DNA of 64,000 nt from Gordionus sp. m RMFG-2023. Lineage: Eukaryota; Nematomorpha; Gordioida; Chordodea; Parachordodidae. Below, piece by piece: positions 1-12,719 of this stretch. The notes beneath the pieces are model-generated. The model did no database searches, was not told the origin of the DNA, and saw nothing but the letters and a program-made list of their open reading frames with translations. Position 1 is the stretch's first letter, and the number at the start of each line of letters is the position of its first letter. The stretch is from the NCBI RefSeq assembly GCF_954871325.1, contig NC_088778.1, positions 1,302,001 to 1,366,000 on the forward strand, given 5' to 3'. A program made the translations under genes and the position numbers.

Positions 1-900
1 TGCATCGAGAATTGGCAAAATTCAAGCATTTCTGCCAAGCTTATGCACAGGTGATAATCTTAATCGGCCAGTTTTTCTCAAGTCAGGCAGCAATAATAGC
101 CCAAATCTCACATCTCAAAATACTTTTATTCGCAGAAAATATGCAAAAAAAATTAATTATATTCTATTATTAATTATTGTCATCTAAAAAATTTTTTATT
201 ACTTATATAAGTTTGATGGGTATGGTAATATGATAATTTGAAATCTTTTAAACATTTTAATTTATCATTTTTGACTATTTTCGTAAAGTTCAAAAAAAAA
301 AAAACAATTTTTTATATATATTTTTAATAACACCACTTAGCGGATATTATTTTATATAGTATTTTAAAGTTAAAAAAAATAAAATAAAATAACTTACGAA
401 TCAAGCAGAAAACTTACCAAAATCCAAAATATAAAAAAAAGAAGAACTTATAGAAAATCAATAAATCAAAAAGAACCAGAAGATGAGGGAATTTAGTCTA
501 CGAGCAATATAAGACTTTAACTTTCTTAAACAAAAAATTATCAGGACAGTAGTAATTTTTAACACTATTTTTGGCGAAACTTCCAAGAAAAATTTTATTA
601 AAAAAAAAACTTGATAAAATAATTGTAAAAATTTCATTTATTTTTCTTTAGCATAAAATTATTAATAATTTTTTTTGAATTTAATCACGAAAAATCAATC
701 ACAATAAAAAATCATTTTCCCCAAAAAAGGATAAAAAAAAATATTGTTCTTCAAAATTTTCATCTGATGGAACTATTAAAAATGATTGACATTTCTACTA
801 ATCTTATAAAACTAAAAAAAAAAAATATTGCGAACTAACGACAATAAATTTTTCAATTTTATATATAACGCCAGCTAGCGGGTATTATTTTATTAAATTT
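1..900. repeat. Dispersed repeat, copy 1
   Basis: The first 100 bases (ATTGGCAAAATTCAAGCATT, then TTCTGC) resemble the sequence at about 24,130-24,260, and positions 229-290 (AATTTGAAATCTTTT onward) resemble 24,530-24,600. A block at 866-890 (TAACGCCAGCTAGCGGGTAT) recurs at about 25,503-25,525, and a weaker version lies near 328. The order of shared blocks is the same in both places, so this looks like a dispersed repeat of unknown class. I see no coding potential in it. Confidence 0.5.
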
Positions 901-1021
901 ATAAATTGTTTACATTGTCTTCTTCTTATTTAATTTTTTTGACCAATATTAAATAAATAATTTATAATGAGATATTTTTATTTTTAAGTTGTTTTATCTT
1001 TTCATAATTATTGAATTTGTT

Positions 1022-1978
1022 TGTTCAATTAACATAATTTATTGTCATGTTAATTTAAATTTGTGATCAGTTGAAATAATTTTTTTAATGTTAATTGAGT
1101 ATTAATTTGAATATCTATTGAAATGTTTTATTATATATACCAGTTGTTGTTATATATATGATTATTAATAAAAAAAATTTTTGTTTGAATGTAAGGCGAT
1201 TAATTTGCCGGACACTTCATCGCACATATGCTCGTGATATGTGTGGCTGTGATGCTACGTAATTATATGTTAATGAATGGGAGACCGCATATTATTCAAG
1301 ATAAGAACTTTATGTTCATAGATTGCGTGATCACAAAATGTTAAAATTACAATTTTACGCCAATTTATATTTTGATACGCTTATTATGCTACAAATTATA
1401 GTATATAAATTGATTACGAATTAGAATTACACAATTTTTCATGTTACAGTATTTTCTGATCTATTTTGATAATTTAAATATAAAGACATAATATTATCTG
1501 ATTTTCTTTTATTAAAATAGTTTTCTTTAAAAACTTAAATTTAAAGAATTATCCAATTTCCTTTGACGACTTAAATTCAATGAGATTGAATTATCTAATT
1601 TCCTTTGACGACTCAAAATTAAAGCATAGGATTTTTTTTGATTTGCTTTGACGATATAAAATTTAAAGACATATAATTATTTAATTCCGTTTGACGATGA
1701 ACATAATTTTTTTGTTCGATATGAAATTCATAACTTAAAACATATAGTATTTTCTTAAAGTAAAATTTTTATTATGGACAATAAACTTAATGCTAATTAT
1801 GGACAATGTCGAAGAGGGGAATGTTAATTGTGTTCAATTAACATAATTTATTGTCATGTTAATTTAAATTTGTGATCTGAAATAATTTATTTTAATGTAA
1901 ATTGAGTATTAATTTGAATATCTATTGAAATGTTTTATTATATATACCAGTTGATTGTTATACATATTATTATTATTA
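1022..1978 (+). mobile_element. Direct-repeat pair, possible tiny LTR-type (TRIM-like) relic
   Basis: About 147 bp at 1,022-1,168 is repeated in the same orientation at 1,831-1,978, beginning GTTCAATTAACATAATTTAT and running past ATATATACCAGTTG. The purine run AGAGGGGAA lies just upstream of the second repeat, which is where a polypurine tract would lie in an LTR element. The interior of about 660 bp has no reading frame and holds degenerate tandem units around CCTTTGACGA between 1,495 and 1,700. The outer ends are not clean and I found no target duplication. A plain segmental duplication is an alternative. Confidence 0.35.
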
Positions 1979-3070
1979 TTTGATTTTTTAAAAGTAGAAA
2001 TAAAATTAATTTAAAACTCAAAAAATAACTTGTTTTCTTCAGAATTTTATATAATTGTTAATGATTTGTTAATCAAAGGTGAATATATTGAAGTAACAAA
2101 TATAATATATTATTTGATATAGCGATCGTGAAATGTAACGATCATATATATAGAGTGGTCATCTTAAAACTCTTATTGCACTTAAGAAATGATAATTATT
2201 GCTGAGCATCCATTTTATGGACACAAAGTCGATAAATTTTTGATAATGGTAGCACATGGAAAGAAAATTCTTATTCATCCACAATGCGAAAAGAAAATTT
2301 ATAAAAAAAAATCTTGTTTGAATTTAGGAGTAACATTTGGTGGTGAATTTGATCATAGGTAAAAACATATTTTCGATAATGGTAACATGTGGGATATTTA
2401 ACTATAATTTGAAGTTTTGTTCAAAGTAAAATGGAAATTAATGAAATTATGAATTTTTAAAAAAAATCTAATTTCAAAAAGGTCCATATTTTGTTGTTAT
2501 AGTGAATAATAATTTTTTAAAAATAAAATAAAGATTATGAAATGACTGAACTAAAATGTTTATACCAATGATAAAATAAAAATTGATACTTTTATTTGTT
2601 TACGATATTTGGAAAAAAAATATATTTTTATCTTATTTAAATGTTATAATGGAGACTCAGTCTCAACTTAATAAATTTCAAGAATCATTTCGTGCAAGTC
2701 ACTATCATTCCTAAGGATATGGAAAATGAAATTTGAGACGTCAAGTTCTTTGGCAAGTACGGAAGAAGAGATATGTTAAGTGCGATTCTGTCCATCATTT
2801 AATTCGCCAATGTCATTCCAGTGTGCTATATCAACTTTTTTAAAAATAAAGATGGGATATCTAATAGACAAAAAGAAAAAAGAAACCGTGATGAATAGAA
2901 ATGATAAATTAGTAAGAGAGATGAACAGACAAGCTGGAAGAAATGAGGTACCAAACAACAATACCACTGAATTCGCTCAAGCGTTGGAACAGGAGAATAA
3001 AAGTAATGACTGCATGTCTCCAATAGATCAGCAGATTTAAGCCTGGGAAAATCTGATGCTCAAGGGAGAA

Positions 3071-3790
3071 GATGAAGTACCAGGAACATCAAATTTAAAA
3101 AAGGTCACCGACACCGATAAAAATTACAAAAACAAAAGGTATGAAAGCTCGCGGGACTGTCCCTTCCCATATAACTCCGGCAGCTGCCCCGGCCAATGTT
3201 GAGGGTAGAAGTTTGGAGAGTCAAATTAAGAATAAAAAGGCCAACACCCAACTCCAAGGCAATAAATGGGTGGTAGAGTATCATCGGAGTATCCCCAACA
3301 TTAATAATCGTAGTGGAAGAGAATAGCAATGCGTTTACCGTTATAAATGCGTAAATAGTTCGATTCAAGTTCAAGGAATACTTAATTCTATTTGCTTGGA
3401 GTGGTGTTTGATAGTGTCATATCGCAACTAAAAGTCACCAATTGTCAGGGTTCTGAAATTCAAGTATTACAAAAATGTCCCCTTATGTGTTTGGAAAACT
3501 GTGATGGGGCTCAAGTTTATTTCGGCAAAAAATCGATGGGCACCCAACTGATATCCGCGAAGTCCACTCAAATCAACATCCTAGTGCCAACAGATGAAGA
3601 AGGAGATTATAAAGAATTTCCGGTGCCTGATCAGTACAGGACAGTATGGGAAACTGATCACTTCGTAACTAGAGCTTTCGAAAAAAAAAGGGTTAACTAC
3701 AACAATATGGTTCTTAAATTATATTGTATATTCTCTGATATACGTATTGTCGCTCAACAAGTTGGATCTTATCCTGATTATCGAAGTTAA
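3071..3790 (+). pseudogene. Broken copy of adenylyl cyclase-associated protein (CAP/Srv2), C-terminal half
   Basis: CAP proteins recycle actin monomers; their C-terminal beta-helix (CARP) domain binds ADP-actin. Three stretches in order match this half of the protein: a linker reading SNLKKVTD near 3,085-3,115, then LQGNKWVVEY near 3,255-3,285 at the entry of the C-terminal domain, then 3,392-3,650 with GVVFDSVISQLKV, CDGAQVYFGKKSMG and EEGDYKEFPVPDQYRTVW, which line up with the last CAP beta-strands. The reading frame changes near 3,139 and again near 3,395, and a TAG lies at 3,324-3,326, so one intact protein cannot be read. The usual short C-terminus after the final strand is replaced by an unrelated tail to 3,790. 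No introns are apparent, which favours a decayed retrocopy, although rearranged exons are possible. An open stretch at 2,780-3,040 just upstream is Asn/Gln/Lys-rich and I do not recognise it. The CAP assignment is firm; its status as a pseudogene is likely. Confidence 0.85.
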
Positions 3791-3899
3791 TTATTATGTA
3801 AATACATAACACGATAATACGTAATATATTTTAATATACTTTTTAATTTATAATTAAAATTAATTTAAAAAAATTTTCTATGTTATTATCATTTAAACA

Positions 3900-4980
3900 T
3901 CCACGTCTTTCATTAAACACAAGTTTAGCTTTACTATACAAACGCTCCACAGGGTCGCTTTATCACAAAGGTGTGTTATATTCAATAATTTAAATTAACA
4001 TGTATTAAAAATATTTATTGAATCATCATTTGAATATAAAAAAAATTAATTGAACGAGAATTTATGAAGAATTTAAAAGGTATCTATTTCGTCCATACAT
4101 TCATTCGAAGCATCTGCTTGTGGTTTATCTGTCTGGATTAATCCTGTATATTTTCCTAAAGGGCACATAACCTATCTTTTACCAATTTTTTGATAGATCA
4201 ATATAAGGCCAATTTGGCTTAAATTTTGAGTTTTTTTGCCAATACGTTACTATCATCATACAATGCAAGAAATAATTAATTTATTATTAAATAAGTTGTT
4301 CGTTCATAATAATATTTTATGTAATTGTCCTTTAATTTTTCTTAAATTTGACCTTTATATTAACTTTACAGTTTAAACATTTTTATCTTTACAAAATTTA
4401 TATTTCAAATTTCTTTGAATTTATAATTAATTCAAATACACCGTATTCGACAAAAATGTATCTTTTATAAGAATTAATTACTTCTATAATGCCTTTTTGA
4501 GGTTTGAACGACTAATCTTTGAAAAAAGATATTTTGTTCTTGCGTAAAGTTTGCACTGATCATTGTATACTTCCATCCATTTTACTTTAAATTATAAAAT
4601 GGTAAAAGATTATCATTCTGACTTATATCTGATATCACATCAATAGTAGATGTATTATTTTCTAAATAATCAATAATGGAAGAAATTTATAAAACCTAGA
4701 ATTTATTTATATTATATATAATATAATTTAATAAATAAAACTTGTAGTTGTAGTCTCTAAATCACGTTCTAGACAAAATTTAGGAAAATTGTTGAGAATA
4801 TGGTGGAATGGAAGTTGATAAAATATGATTGTAGATATATATTTTTTTAAAAAAAATTAATATTTTAATTTTTTTCGAATCAAGTATTTTTATTCAATAT
4901 ATAGTTTTCTCACATCAAATATAAAATAAAATAAAATAAAACAATATTATATAAAAACCGAGGTGGGACTACAAGTTCCC
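3900..4980. other. AT-rich stretch, no feature recognised
   Basis: About 1.1 kb between the CAP relic and the LINE relic. I see no coding frame, terminal repeats or RNA motif here, only AT-rich sequence with short A and T runs. Confidence 0.5.
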
Positions 4981-4989
4981 AAAAAACAT

Positions 4990-5372
4990 GCCTAATTATA
5001 TTTTAAAATTGTGATTTGAAGGTTTTGTTTTAAAAAATAAAATTCTTTAGGTTCTGATGTAAGGGCTCTTATCTTAACCCCTATATTTTTTAAAAACTTT
5101 AAAGTTCCACTTGGCATATGTCCAAGGGAAGAGATAACAATCGGTGTAAAAATATAATTTGTGAATTCGGAATATTTCATTGTTTTTTTTTCTCGGCTAT
5201 ATCAACCGGATTAGAATTTAAATTTTTTGGGAAGGAAGATACGCATGTGAAGTCCCAAATTAAGGATTTCCCTAAAGACCAAGGCACTGAAGTTAAGCCA
5301 TCTGGTCTCAAGCCATCATCTAACGATAAATTTGTAGGCTCCAGGATGTTTGGTAATTCGGGCCCTGGTAAG
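4990..5372 (-). mobile_element. LINE (non-LTR retrotransposon) relic, C-terminal end of the RT polyprotein
   Basis: Read on the minus strand from about 5,370, one frame gives [20 protein letters not shown] followed by FTC. This resembles the conserved RPDG...PW..GK.L.WD.T block near the C-terminus of reverse-transcriptase polyproteins in many invertebrate non-LTR elements. After an A-rich run near 5,182 the match moves to another frame, which gives KYSEFTNYIFTPIVISSLG and then FLKNIG, matching the end of the same family. There is thus at least one frameshift, apparently at the homopolymer. The upstream polymerase domain is absent, as expected for a 5'-truncated copy. No clear poly(A) tail or target duplication is visible. 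I do not assign a clade. Confidence 0.75.
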
Positions 5373-5784
5373 AGAACGGCTAATAGCTAAATTAATTGGT
5401 GCATGCCTTGCATGCCTGCCTTTTAATTTAATTTTTCAAAATTTTTATTTTATTTATTGTATTTTAGGTAAAAAAATTAAATTTTTAAAAGGTTCGGGAT
5501 CGAAAATTAAAAAATATGATGACAAATTTGGGGTCGAATCCAGGATCGGCGATCTTTTGATTCGATCCTTTGGCAACTCTATTCGCGTTTTTCTTTCGAT
5601 TTTCTTCCTGGACCTCCATTTTATTTAGAGATTGATATCATCATTCTTTTCCAGTGTAATAATATTTTATTATGTAAATTTATTGATACGCTATGTTATA
5701 GAAATAGGTTTGATTATTTTTGAAAGTAAATTATTTTGTAGTATAATACAAGTAATAATATTTTAATTTAAGTGATAATGCGCA

Positions 5785-6335
5785 ACACGTTGGTCCTCAA
5801 TTTTGTATGATGCTAGAACCATTTATTAAGTTTTAAAGATTTCTGTAATGATTTAATTATAGGAGCATGTGAAGTCATTTTGTCGGAAGATGATTGGTGC
5901 CAAATAAAGGACCTTTACTAGTGTATTAGTTTCCTTTAAAAATAACAATATTTAGATTACAATCTGAACAATTATGTTTATTTGATTTTAGATTTAGAAA
6001 AATTTGCAATCCTTTTTATACATATTAGAAAAGATGAAAATTCGATAGAAACAATATTTTCAAAACAGTGTTGTATACGTTTCTATATATTTAGATCCTC
6101 GATATCAAGTTTTATTGAGTATTTAGCAAAAACAAATAGCTAAGGACCATCTTAAGAATTTATGGCATAAGCAAAACTCCTTTATTTACAAATATTGGAG
6201 GCTACGACAATACCTATTTGTTGTAGCGATAATAATAATAGTGATAGCAATATGGATGATCTTGAAATTTTACTTTTAGATAGAGAAAAAAAATATCAAA
6301 TTATCATCAGATAGAAAGGAGGATCAAACAATGCC
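5785..6335 (+). pseudogene. hAT transposase relic (BED/RNase H-like type)
   Basis: Short islands in the expected order match hAT transposases. They are TRWSSILYDAR near 5,788-5,820 (intact relatives have TRWNS..MLER), EVILSEDDWCQIKDLY near 5,870-5,917, and LDPRYQVLLS near 6,090-6,120 followed by QKQIAKDHL. These lie in different frames and are separated by stops, so the copy is dead. The C-terminal dimerisation region was not found downstream. No terminal inverted repeats could be paired around it. It lies just after the LINE relic and may be part of the same heap of old insertions. Confidence 0.65.
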
Positions 6336-6370
6336 TATTGCATCTTTAATAGTAAAGTTCTCAGAATTCT

Positions 6371-6420
6371 TTCATTCTTTCTTTCTTTCTTTTTTTCTTT
6401 CTTTCCTTCTTTCTTTCTTA
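6371..6420. repeat. Interrupted CTTT microsatellite
   Basis: A short imperfect run of CTTT units broken by extra T and C bases. Confidence 0.8.
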
Positions 6421-6972
6421 AGAGAAGAGAAGTTTAGATGTGATCAAATAGATAGAAATATCTGAGCACTTCACATTAGATTATTTATTGGTAAATAAAA
6501 TATAACCTTTAGGGTCCTTAAATTGATCACATATTTTTTTCTCGTGGAGAAGAAGGTTAGGGTAAGATAACCTTCCATGCCAATCATCGTAAATAATTGA
6601 AAATGACTCGAATTGAATGTATTTCAAAGATCCCAGAAAAAATTATAATTATTTAAGATAATTCATTAAATATGATATATGCTAATTTTACTAAGGTTGA
6701 TATTATAGCTTTTTAATATAATATTTAGCAGGCGTATAAGGCGGTTTGATAATAATAATAATAATAAACCTAATAAAATGATGTCAAATTCTAAAGTTAA
6801 TCAGAAAATAACAGTCAATGCAAAGATTCTTTTCCAATTTCAAAAAGATCTGTATTTTATCCATTTTACATGTGCAAGAATATTGGCATCATGAGTTATG
6901 GAATAGCATGCCAACGAATGTATACATATCATTTTAACTATTTTTATATATTTGTATTATAAATTTCTTGCA

Positions 6973-6996
6973 TCCCTAACCCTAACCCTAACCCTG
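6973..6996. repeat. Interstitial telomere-like tract (CCCTAA)n
   Basis: About four units of CCCTAA, the complement of TTAGGG, stand in ordinary AT-rich DNA and end in CCCTGG. TTAGGG is the telomere unit of many animals and fungi, while most insects use TTAGG. Four units are too few for a telomere; this is an internal tract, perhaps left by repair of a double-strand break. Confidence 0.8.
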
Positions 6997-6999
6997 GCA

Positions 7000-8440
7000 A
7001 TCGAATATTTTCATTTCTAGCTAATGGATAGGTAAAAAAATTTAAATCCTGTTGAAATACTATTTTGGCTTATATTTAGCTTATTATAAAATCTTAGAAA
7101 TCGCTAAACCTTTCTAACTTGAGTTAAGGAGGGCTCACAAAAAAGAAATTTTTTTTCAATCTTCAAATTTTAATTTTATAAGAAAAATTTACGATAGAAG
7201 TAACTCTAAAGGTATATGATCAATAAATTCCATCTCAAATCGACGTATATTGATTTTTTTTTTCTTTGTGACCCACTTGAATTTCATTAAAACTAGGTAT
7301 GCTATATATATATACCATTATGACTATTTCATTTTTTTTGATGTTTTAGGGGGTCATATTTCTATCTGAGGACTTAGATCGTAATTCAAAATTTGGACCA
7401 ATCAATACTCATCAATGACATCTGAGATGAAATTGATCTGTATATGGAGTAAAAACTCATTAAAAAACATAAAAATATTTATTATGTTAGAGGATGTTGT
7501 CAATAATATTTTCCCATTAATGCGTTATTTTTTAACCATTTTTTGAGAATGCTTATTAAATACTAGAGATTTAGAGGGATGAAAAATAAAAGAATTTAAG
7601 AGGGACGTATATTTATTACATTTTTTTAAATTTTTCTTGAAGTTCCAAGAGGTCACAGAGTTTCTATTAGCCAATTAGGAAACACATGACACAGCGCAGA
7701 CAAGTCTTTTGCCGCCGAGCCAAGATGCTGAAGAATGTCATCGGGGCGCTTAGCATCCTCATTTAAAAGACCGGCTCTAAACTATCGGGTAAACCGGCCG
7801 AAATTAAAGATTTGCCGTTCAACCAATTTAACTTGTCATGTCACAAAAAACCGCCGTTGACTCTAAGGCAAGAGAAACAATGGCTAGAAAATAGATCAAC
7901 TTGCTTATTGTATAGTATGCAGCACAAATGTCAACAGACGGGATAAGACAGCCCTAACCTATGGCAATTTGAAACTCATCGTTCGTGAGTAACATTTCCT
8001 ATTTTTCTTGCATTTCTTAGTAGTTGAAGGTAAATCAGATTGAGGCACAAACAAAGTTTTACAAATGCACATTGAAACTTGGGAACTTGGAAGCTCTTTG
8101 AATGGCTAGAAACGGGTCGGACCCTTGGCAATTCAGTAATTCTAGCGAAATAATTTGGACATGCAAAAAATATCAATAAACAAAAAATTTTAATCGCCAA
8201 AAGAGAATTAAAAATCTTGAAAAGAATTAAAGAATATAAGGAAGAAAAAAAAAATGATAAAAAGCTAAAAATTGTTTTAGAAGAAAAATAAAAAATTTGG
8301 GATAAAAATTTTAAAAAAAAATGATTTACAGAGAGATGGCAAAAAGTTAGAAATAAAAATAAGAAAGAAAAAATAAAAAACAAACTAAAAATTTAAGAAA
8401 ATTGACGAGAATAAAAAAAAATATTTTTTAATTTCTCAAA
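7000..8440. other. Gene-free AT-rich stretch
   Basis: No gene is recognised. A slightly more GC-rich part near 7,700-7,830 (GCCGCCGAGCC, GGTAAACCGGCCG) has no identifiable ends. An open frame on the minus strand at 7,976-8,383 is almost entirely Phe/Leu/Ser from poly-A and poly-T sequence, and I do not count it as a gene. Confidence 0.5.
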
Positions 8441-8447
8441 ATTAAAA

Positions 8448-8868
<421 letters not shown>

Positions 8869-10505
8869 TACCGTAAATGGGCCTAACACGTTTCCCTTTT
8901 CCTAGTGGAACTTTTCCTAGTTTGATTGGGAAAAAGATGGTTCGATGAATATTAAATTATGTTATTTTATTTGGTTTAATATTTTAATTTTATAAAAAAA
9001 AAAAAATTATCTATTTCTAAATAATATAGGTTTAACAAGTAGTTTTAATAATAATATAAATAATGTATTAATAACTACTAATAAAAATCATATAAAATTT
9101 TAAAGAAAAAAATGAGAATTTTCACATTCATATAGTATTTTTTTTCCGTTTAAAGTTTCTCATCCAATTTTAACAGATTCGTATTTGGTCCATTTTGCAT
9201 TCAAGGAGCTATCATTGCACATCATCCATTTGAAATCTTAGCTCCTCGTCTTCATCATAATCTTCGGATATATAGCTTAATAAAACGTGAATTGTAAGTT
9301 ATAATATAATATAATTAATATTCTAATTAAATATCATCTTAATTTTAATATACCTGTTATATTATTAAATTTTTTTTGGGCGGAAAAATACTTATTAACT
9401 AGTAACTACGACGATTTGAACTTAACTAATATTTTCTTAACGTAATTAGAAGGGTGTCAAAATAAAAAATAAAATAAGAAGATCAGAGTAAATGAACTTG
9501 AAATAGAGATTCTGAATTCTCATAGATTCCATATGATCCCAATACTACATATATATATGAACGGAGTAAAAACCCATAAATACAAAAATATATAACAATT
9601 TTTAGCATGTAAATTAAAATAACTTTAAACCAATTGTGTGAAATTTGTTCACAAACACGGTATTTAAAGTGGTACTAATGGGGTTTGGGAGAGGGGAGTG
9701 TAGTGGCTCGAGATCCCTGAAAAATTTGAAAAGTCATGCTGTAAGTTTTGAAATTTTTTAATTCCTAAAAAGAAGGTCATTTTGAAAGTAACTTTAAAAA
9801 AAATTTTTGCCCCCCCCCCCTAGATTGTAAAGGCTAGTGACGCCACTGGTATTTAAAGTAGCCAGGACAGAAGAATGGCTTCAGAAAATTATATAGAAAA
9901 AGAAGAATTATTTTTCTAATTCTTGTACAGACATAATCAGACCTTCAACAACGGACAATGCTATTGAAACATCGACTACTTTTGTAAACATTCGCACAGG
10001 ACGACAATTTATTATAAATGAACATGCAAATTATAAATATTAAATTGCAAAGAGTAGATGAATTTTCATTGGTTTTCACAAAACCATCATTCTGGAAATA
10101 CCATATTAAGTCAGTGTATTTTTTTTTAAACATTAAGAATAATAATTGTAAACACGATATTTATTCATCCATATAATACATATAAATAAATGGCAGGCTA
10201 TATAAATATATAGTAAACCCCAGGATATCACATTATACAGTGTTGTTACGATTTACTCAAACATATTGACGATTAAATTAAAAACACCCATCCATATAAA
10301 ATAATCGTCAATATGTACCATTAAATCATCACCACAACACTGCAATAGATGCCATGGGTGTTAGGTAGTTAACCTTACCCAATATTATATTAATCATAAA
10401 TATATATCTATAATCTATAATTTATGTAAAAGCCTTGTCACACTGTGACCCTCACACTTTCACAATTTATAATATATATATTTAAAAAATCGTCAATTTT
10501 GAAAA

Positions 10506-10571
10506 GTGCCTGTGGCCCAATCGGCAAAAGCATCGCTTACAAATCTGATAGACTAGGGTTCGAATCCAAGC
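10506..10571 (+). other. tRNA-like module A
   Basis: An A-box match TGGCCCAATCGG at 10,513-10,524 and a perfect B box GGTTCGAATCC at 10,557-10,567 are followed by a T-run. The 5' and 3' acceptor strands pair poorly, so this is a tRNA-derived sequence rather than a tRNA gene. A second, isolated degenerate B box (GGTTCGAATTCC) lies near 10,701. Confidence 0.65.
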
Positions 10572-10837
10572 AAAGATTTTTTTTTTCTTAATCTGGCAAA
10601 ATGAATTTTTTTTTTCTTCTTAATCTGGCAAAATTAATCAAATAGAAGATACGATTCAAAGTTTGTAACTATACTTTAAAATTCAAACTTCGATGGCTTT
10701 GGGTTCGAATTCCAGCAATAATCTAACTCGGTGATTTCATCCTTGGGGAGATGATAATGTTTAGCTATCTATAATCTATATTTATACTATATATAAAAGT
10801 CGTATCACAGTATTTAAAAAATCGTGAATTTTGAAAA

Positions 10838-10903
10838 GCGTCTATGGCCGAATCGGCAAGAACGTCGCTTACAAATCTGATGGCTTTGGGTTCGAATCCC
10901 AGC
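10838..10903 (+). other. tRNA-like module B, with intact A and B boxes
   Basis: A box TGGCCGAATCGG (10,845-10,856) and B box GGTTCGAATCC (10,889-10,899) both fit the Pol III consensus, and seven T residues follow at 10,905-10,911. The D arm (GCC...GGC) and T arm (TGGG...CCCA) can form, but the acceptor stem is poor. It could be transcribed by Pol III. Confidence 0.7.
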
Positions 10904-11190
10904 ATTTTTTTCTTAATCTAACTTGGTGGTTTCATCCTTGGGGATATGATAATATCTATCTCTAATATATATAAAAGACGTGTCACAGCGTCACAACGTA
11001 ATCGCCAATAGTATTCTTTTAAACCATGGCTTATTCGGTCCAATGATAATATCATACCATATCAAACATTCACTTATTTAAGCTACCATTACATATATAC
11101 TAGAATTCTTAGTATCAAATTTGTGATTTTTTTTTTTCATTTGTACAAGACAAGTTTATTTATGATATATATTTTAAATCGTGAATTTTG

Positions 11191-11262
11191 GAAAGAATCT
11201 ATAGCCTAATCGGCAAAAACGTCGCTTACAAATCTGATGGCTTTAGGTACGAATTCCAGTAA
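11191..11262 (+). other. tRNA-like module C, decayed
   Basis: The A box TAGCCTAATCGG is kept at 11,202-11,213, but the B box is degraded to GGTACGAATTCC. The sequence between them (CGTCGCTTACAAATCTGATG) is shared with module B, so the two have a common origin. Confidence 0.6.
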
Positions 11263-12601
11263 AGATCTTTTATTTAATTCAACTTGGTAGTTCCACCCTT
11301 GGGGGGGGGGGATGATATATAGGAAGCCGGACTCGACCACATGATTCTATTATAATATCTTCTATCTATCTATAATCATAGGTCTATAATTTTGCAATTT
11401 GGCGAATGAATGGAATTATTATCATGGCATGTGATTTGTACGAATGATGATTATATATAATACCCAAGATACCTCACCAGAAGACAAAAAAATATAGCCT
11501 GGCCATTTCATCAGACGATAAATATTTAGATTTTCAACAATATCAATGTTTAAATTAGCAAATATATTTTCTTACAATAAAGATTTTATCGAAGACTGGA
11601 TACATTTGAATGGCATACAATTTTATATCTTTTAAATTAGGTAATTTTTATGCGTAAGTAAATATCAGCATTTATATGATTACTATCTGATAGATCATCA
11701 AGAAGTGTGACAAAAAAATTTGAATTTTTTCCTTAATTTGATGATGGATGAATTGAATTAAAAGCCATGCTTTATGAATTATCACTTTTACGAAATATCG
11801 TAGGTCTGTAATTTTGCAACTTTGTAAATCAATGGAATTGTTATTATGGAAGCAGGTTTTGGTTGTCATTTAATACAACTCAATTGCCATTAGCATAGCT
11901 GATATTTTTAAAATTTCATTTTATTACCATATTGGCTATCGTATAGGCTATTCCATGTTTTGCTTGCAACTTTCAGCTGTTATCTTCTCTGAAGATCTGG
12001 CCTCCTTTTACATGCATTCCATAGTTTTGTGTATATTTTCTATACAATTCATATAACTTATAACATTTTTGATTAAATGTATATAACCTTTTTGTTTTAC
12101 TTATATATAATTTAACTGTGATTGTAACTTCTCATTATTTGTCAACTTAGAAAATATCTTTTTATTTTTTCTATTGTAATTTGATAAATTATATTTTGTA
12201 CCTAAGTAATCATTTATTATTTGGAGGGGTGGTTCTCTGTTTAAATTTAACTTAGGATGAACAATTTTAACTCATTTCTAAAAGGCATGGTACTTTAATA
12301 TGTACTATTCATGAATTTCATATAAATGCCAGGAGTTAATGAATGATGGGTTGTAAAAATCAGATATTTCCCCTTCAATTGATAATAAATTATTTTGAAA
12401 AATTTGAGCTCTGGTACTCTCAGTTATTATATATTTCATCAAGCCCATCAAGAAAGATGACGGGTCATCAATCATACTTTTCTCCCTTATTCGATGATAG
12501 ATGATGCAGAAATTAAGAATATCTTATGAGTTTGTGTATCACAAACAATGATAAGTATATTTAGTATACCATATACGCAAACTAACTAATTACCCCTCAA
12601 C

Positions 12602-12631
12602 CCTGTCATTCCTGACGGGTTTATTAGCTAG
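12602..12631 (+). other. Helitron-like 3' terminus 1
   Basis: CCTGTCA and TGACGGG form a 7-bp stem with one G-T pair around loop TTCC. CTAG lies 8 nt downstream and the next base is T. Confidence 0.7.
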
Positions 12632-12719
12632 TAATATATATAAAAGCCATATTAAGGATGTCACTGACAAGGTGTCACAATTTATAATATATAATTTAAA
12701 AATTCACGATTTCTTAAAA

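Larger units (their letters stand above)
10395..11330 (+). repeat. Tandem cluster of Helitron-like heads with tRNA-like modules
   Basis: Three related units follow one another. Each has some or all of: a head with CTATAATCTATA and TATATAAAAGTCGT leading to GTCACAGTGTCACAATTTAT; a spacer TTTAAAAAATCGT; a tRNA-like module; a T-run; and a tail CTTGGTGGTTTCATCCTTGG then GGATATGATAAT. Tails lie near 10,722-10,760, 10,914-10,950 and 11,272-11,320, and a further head without a module lies at about 10,955-11,000. The heads resemble 5' ends of Helitrons (TC start, AT-rich). An alternative is a tRNA-derived SINE family in tandem. Confidence 0.55.
10955..12631 (+). mobile_element. Candidate non-autonomous Helitron
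   Basis: The left end is placed at A|TCTATCTCTAATATATATA near 10,955, although other TC starts are possible at 10,768 or upstream. The right end is a 7-bp-stem hairpin (12,602-12,619, loop TTCC), an 8-nt spacer and CTAG at 12,628-12,631, followed by T. Hairpin plus CTRR inserted next to T is the hallmark of a Helitron 3' end. No RepHel protein is encoded. The interior is AT-rich, with a direct repeat between 11,381-11,440 and 11,806-11,860 (GGTCTATAATTTTGCAA and GGTCTGTAATTTTGCAA). Confidence 0.5.
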
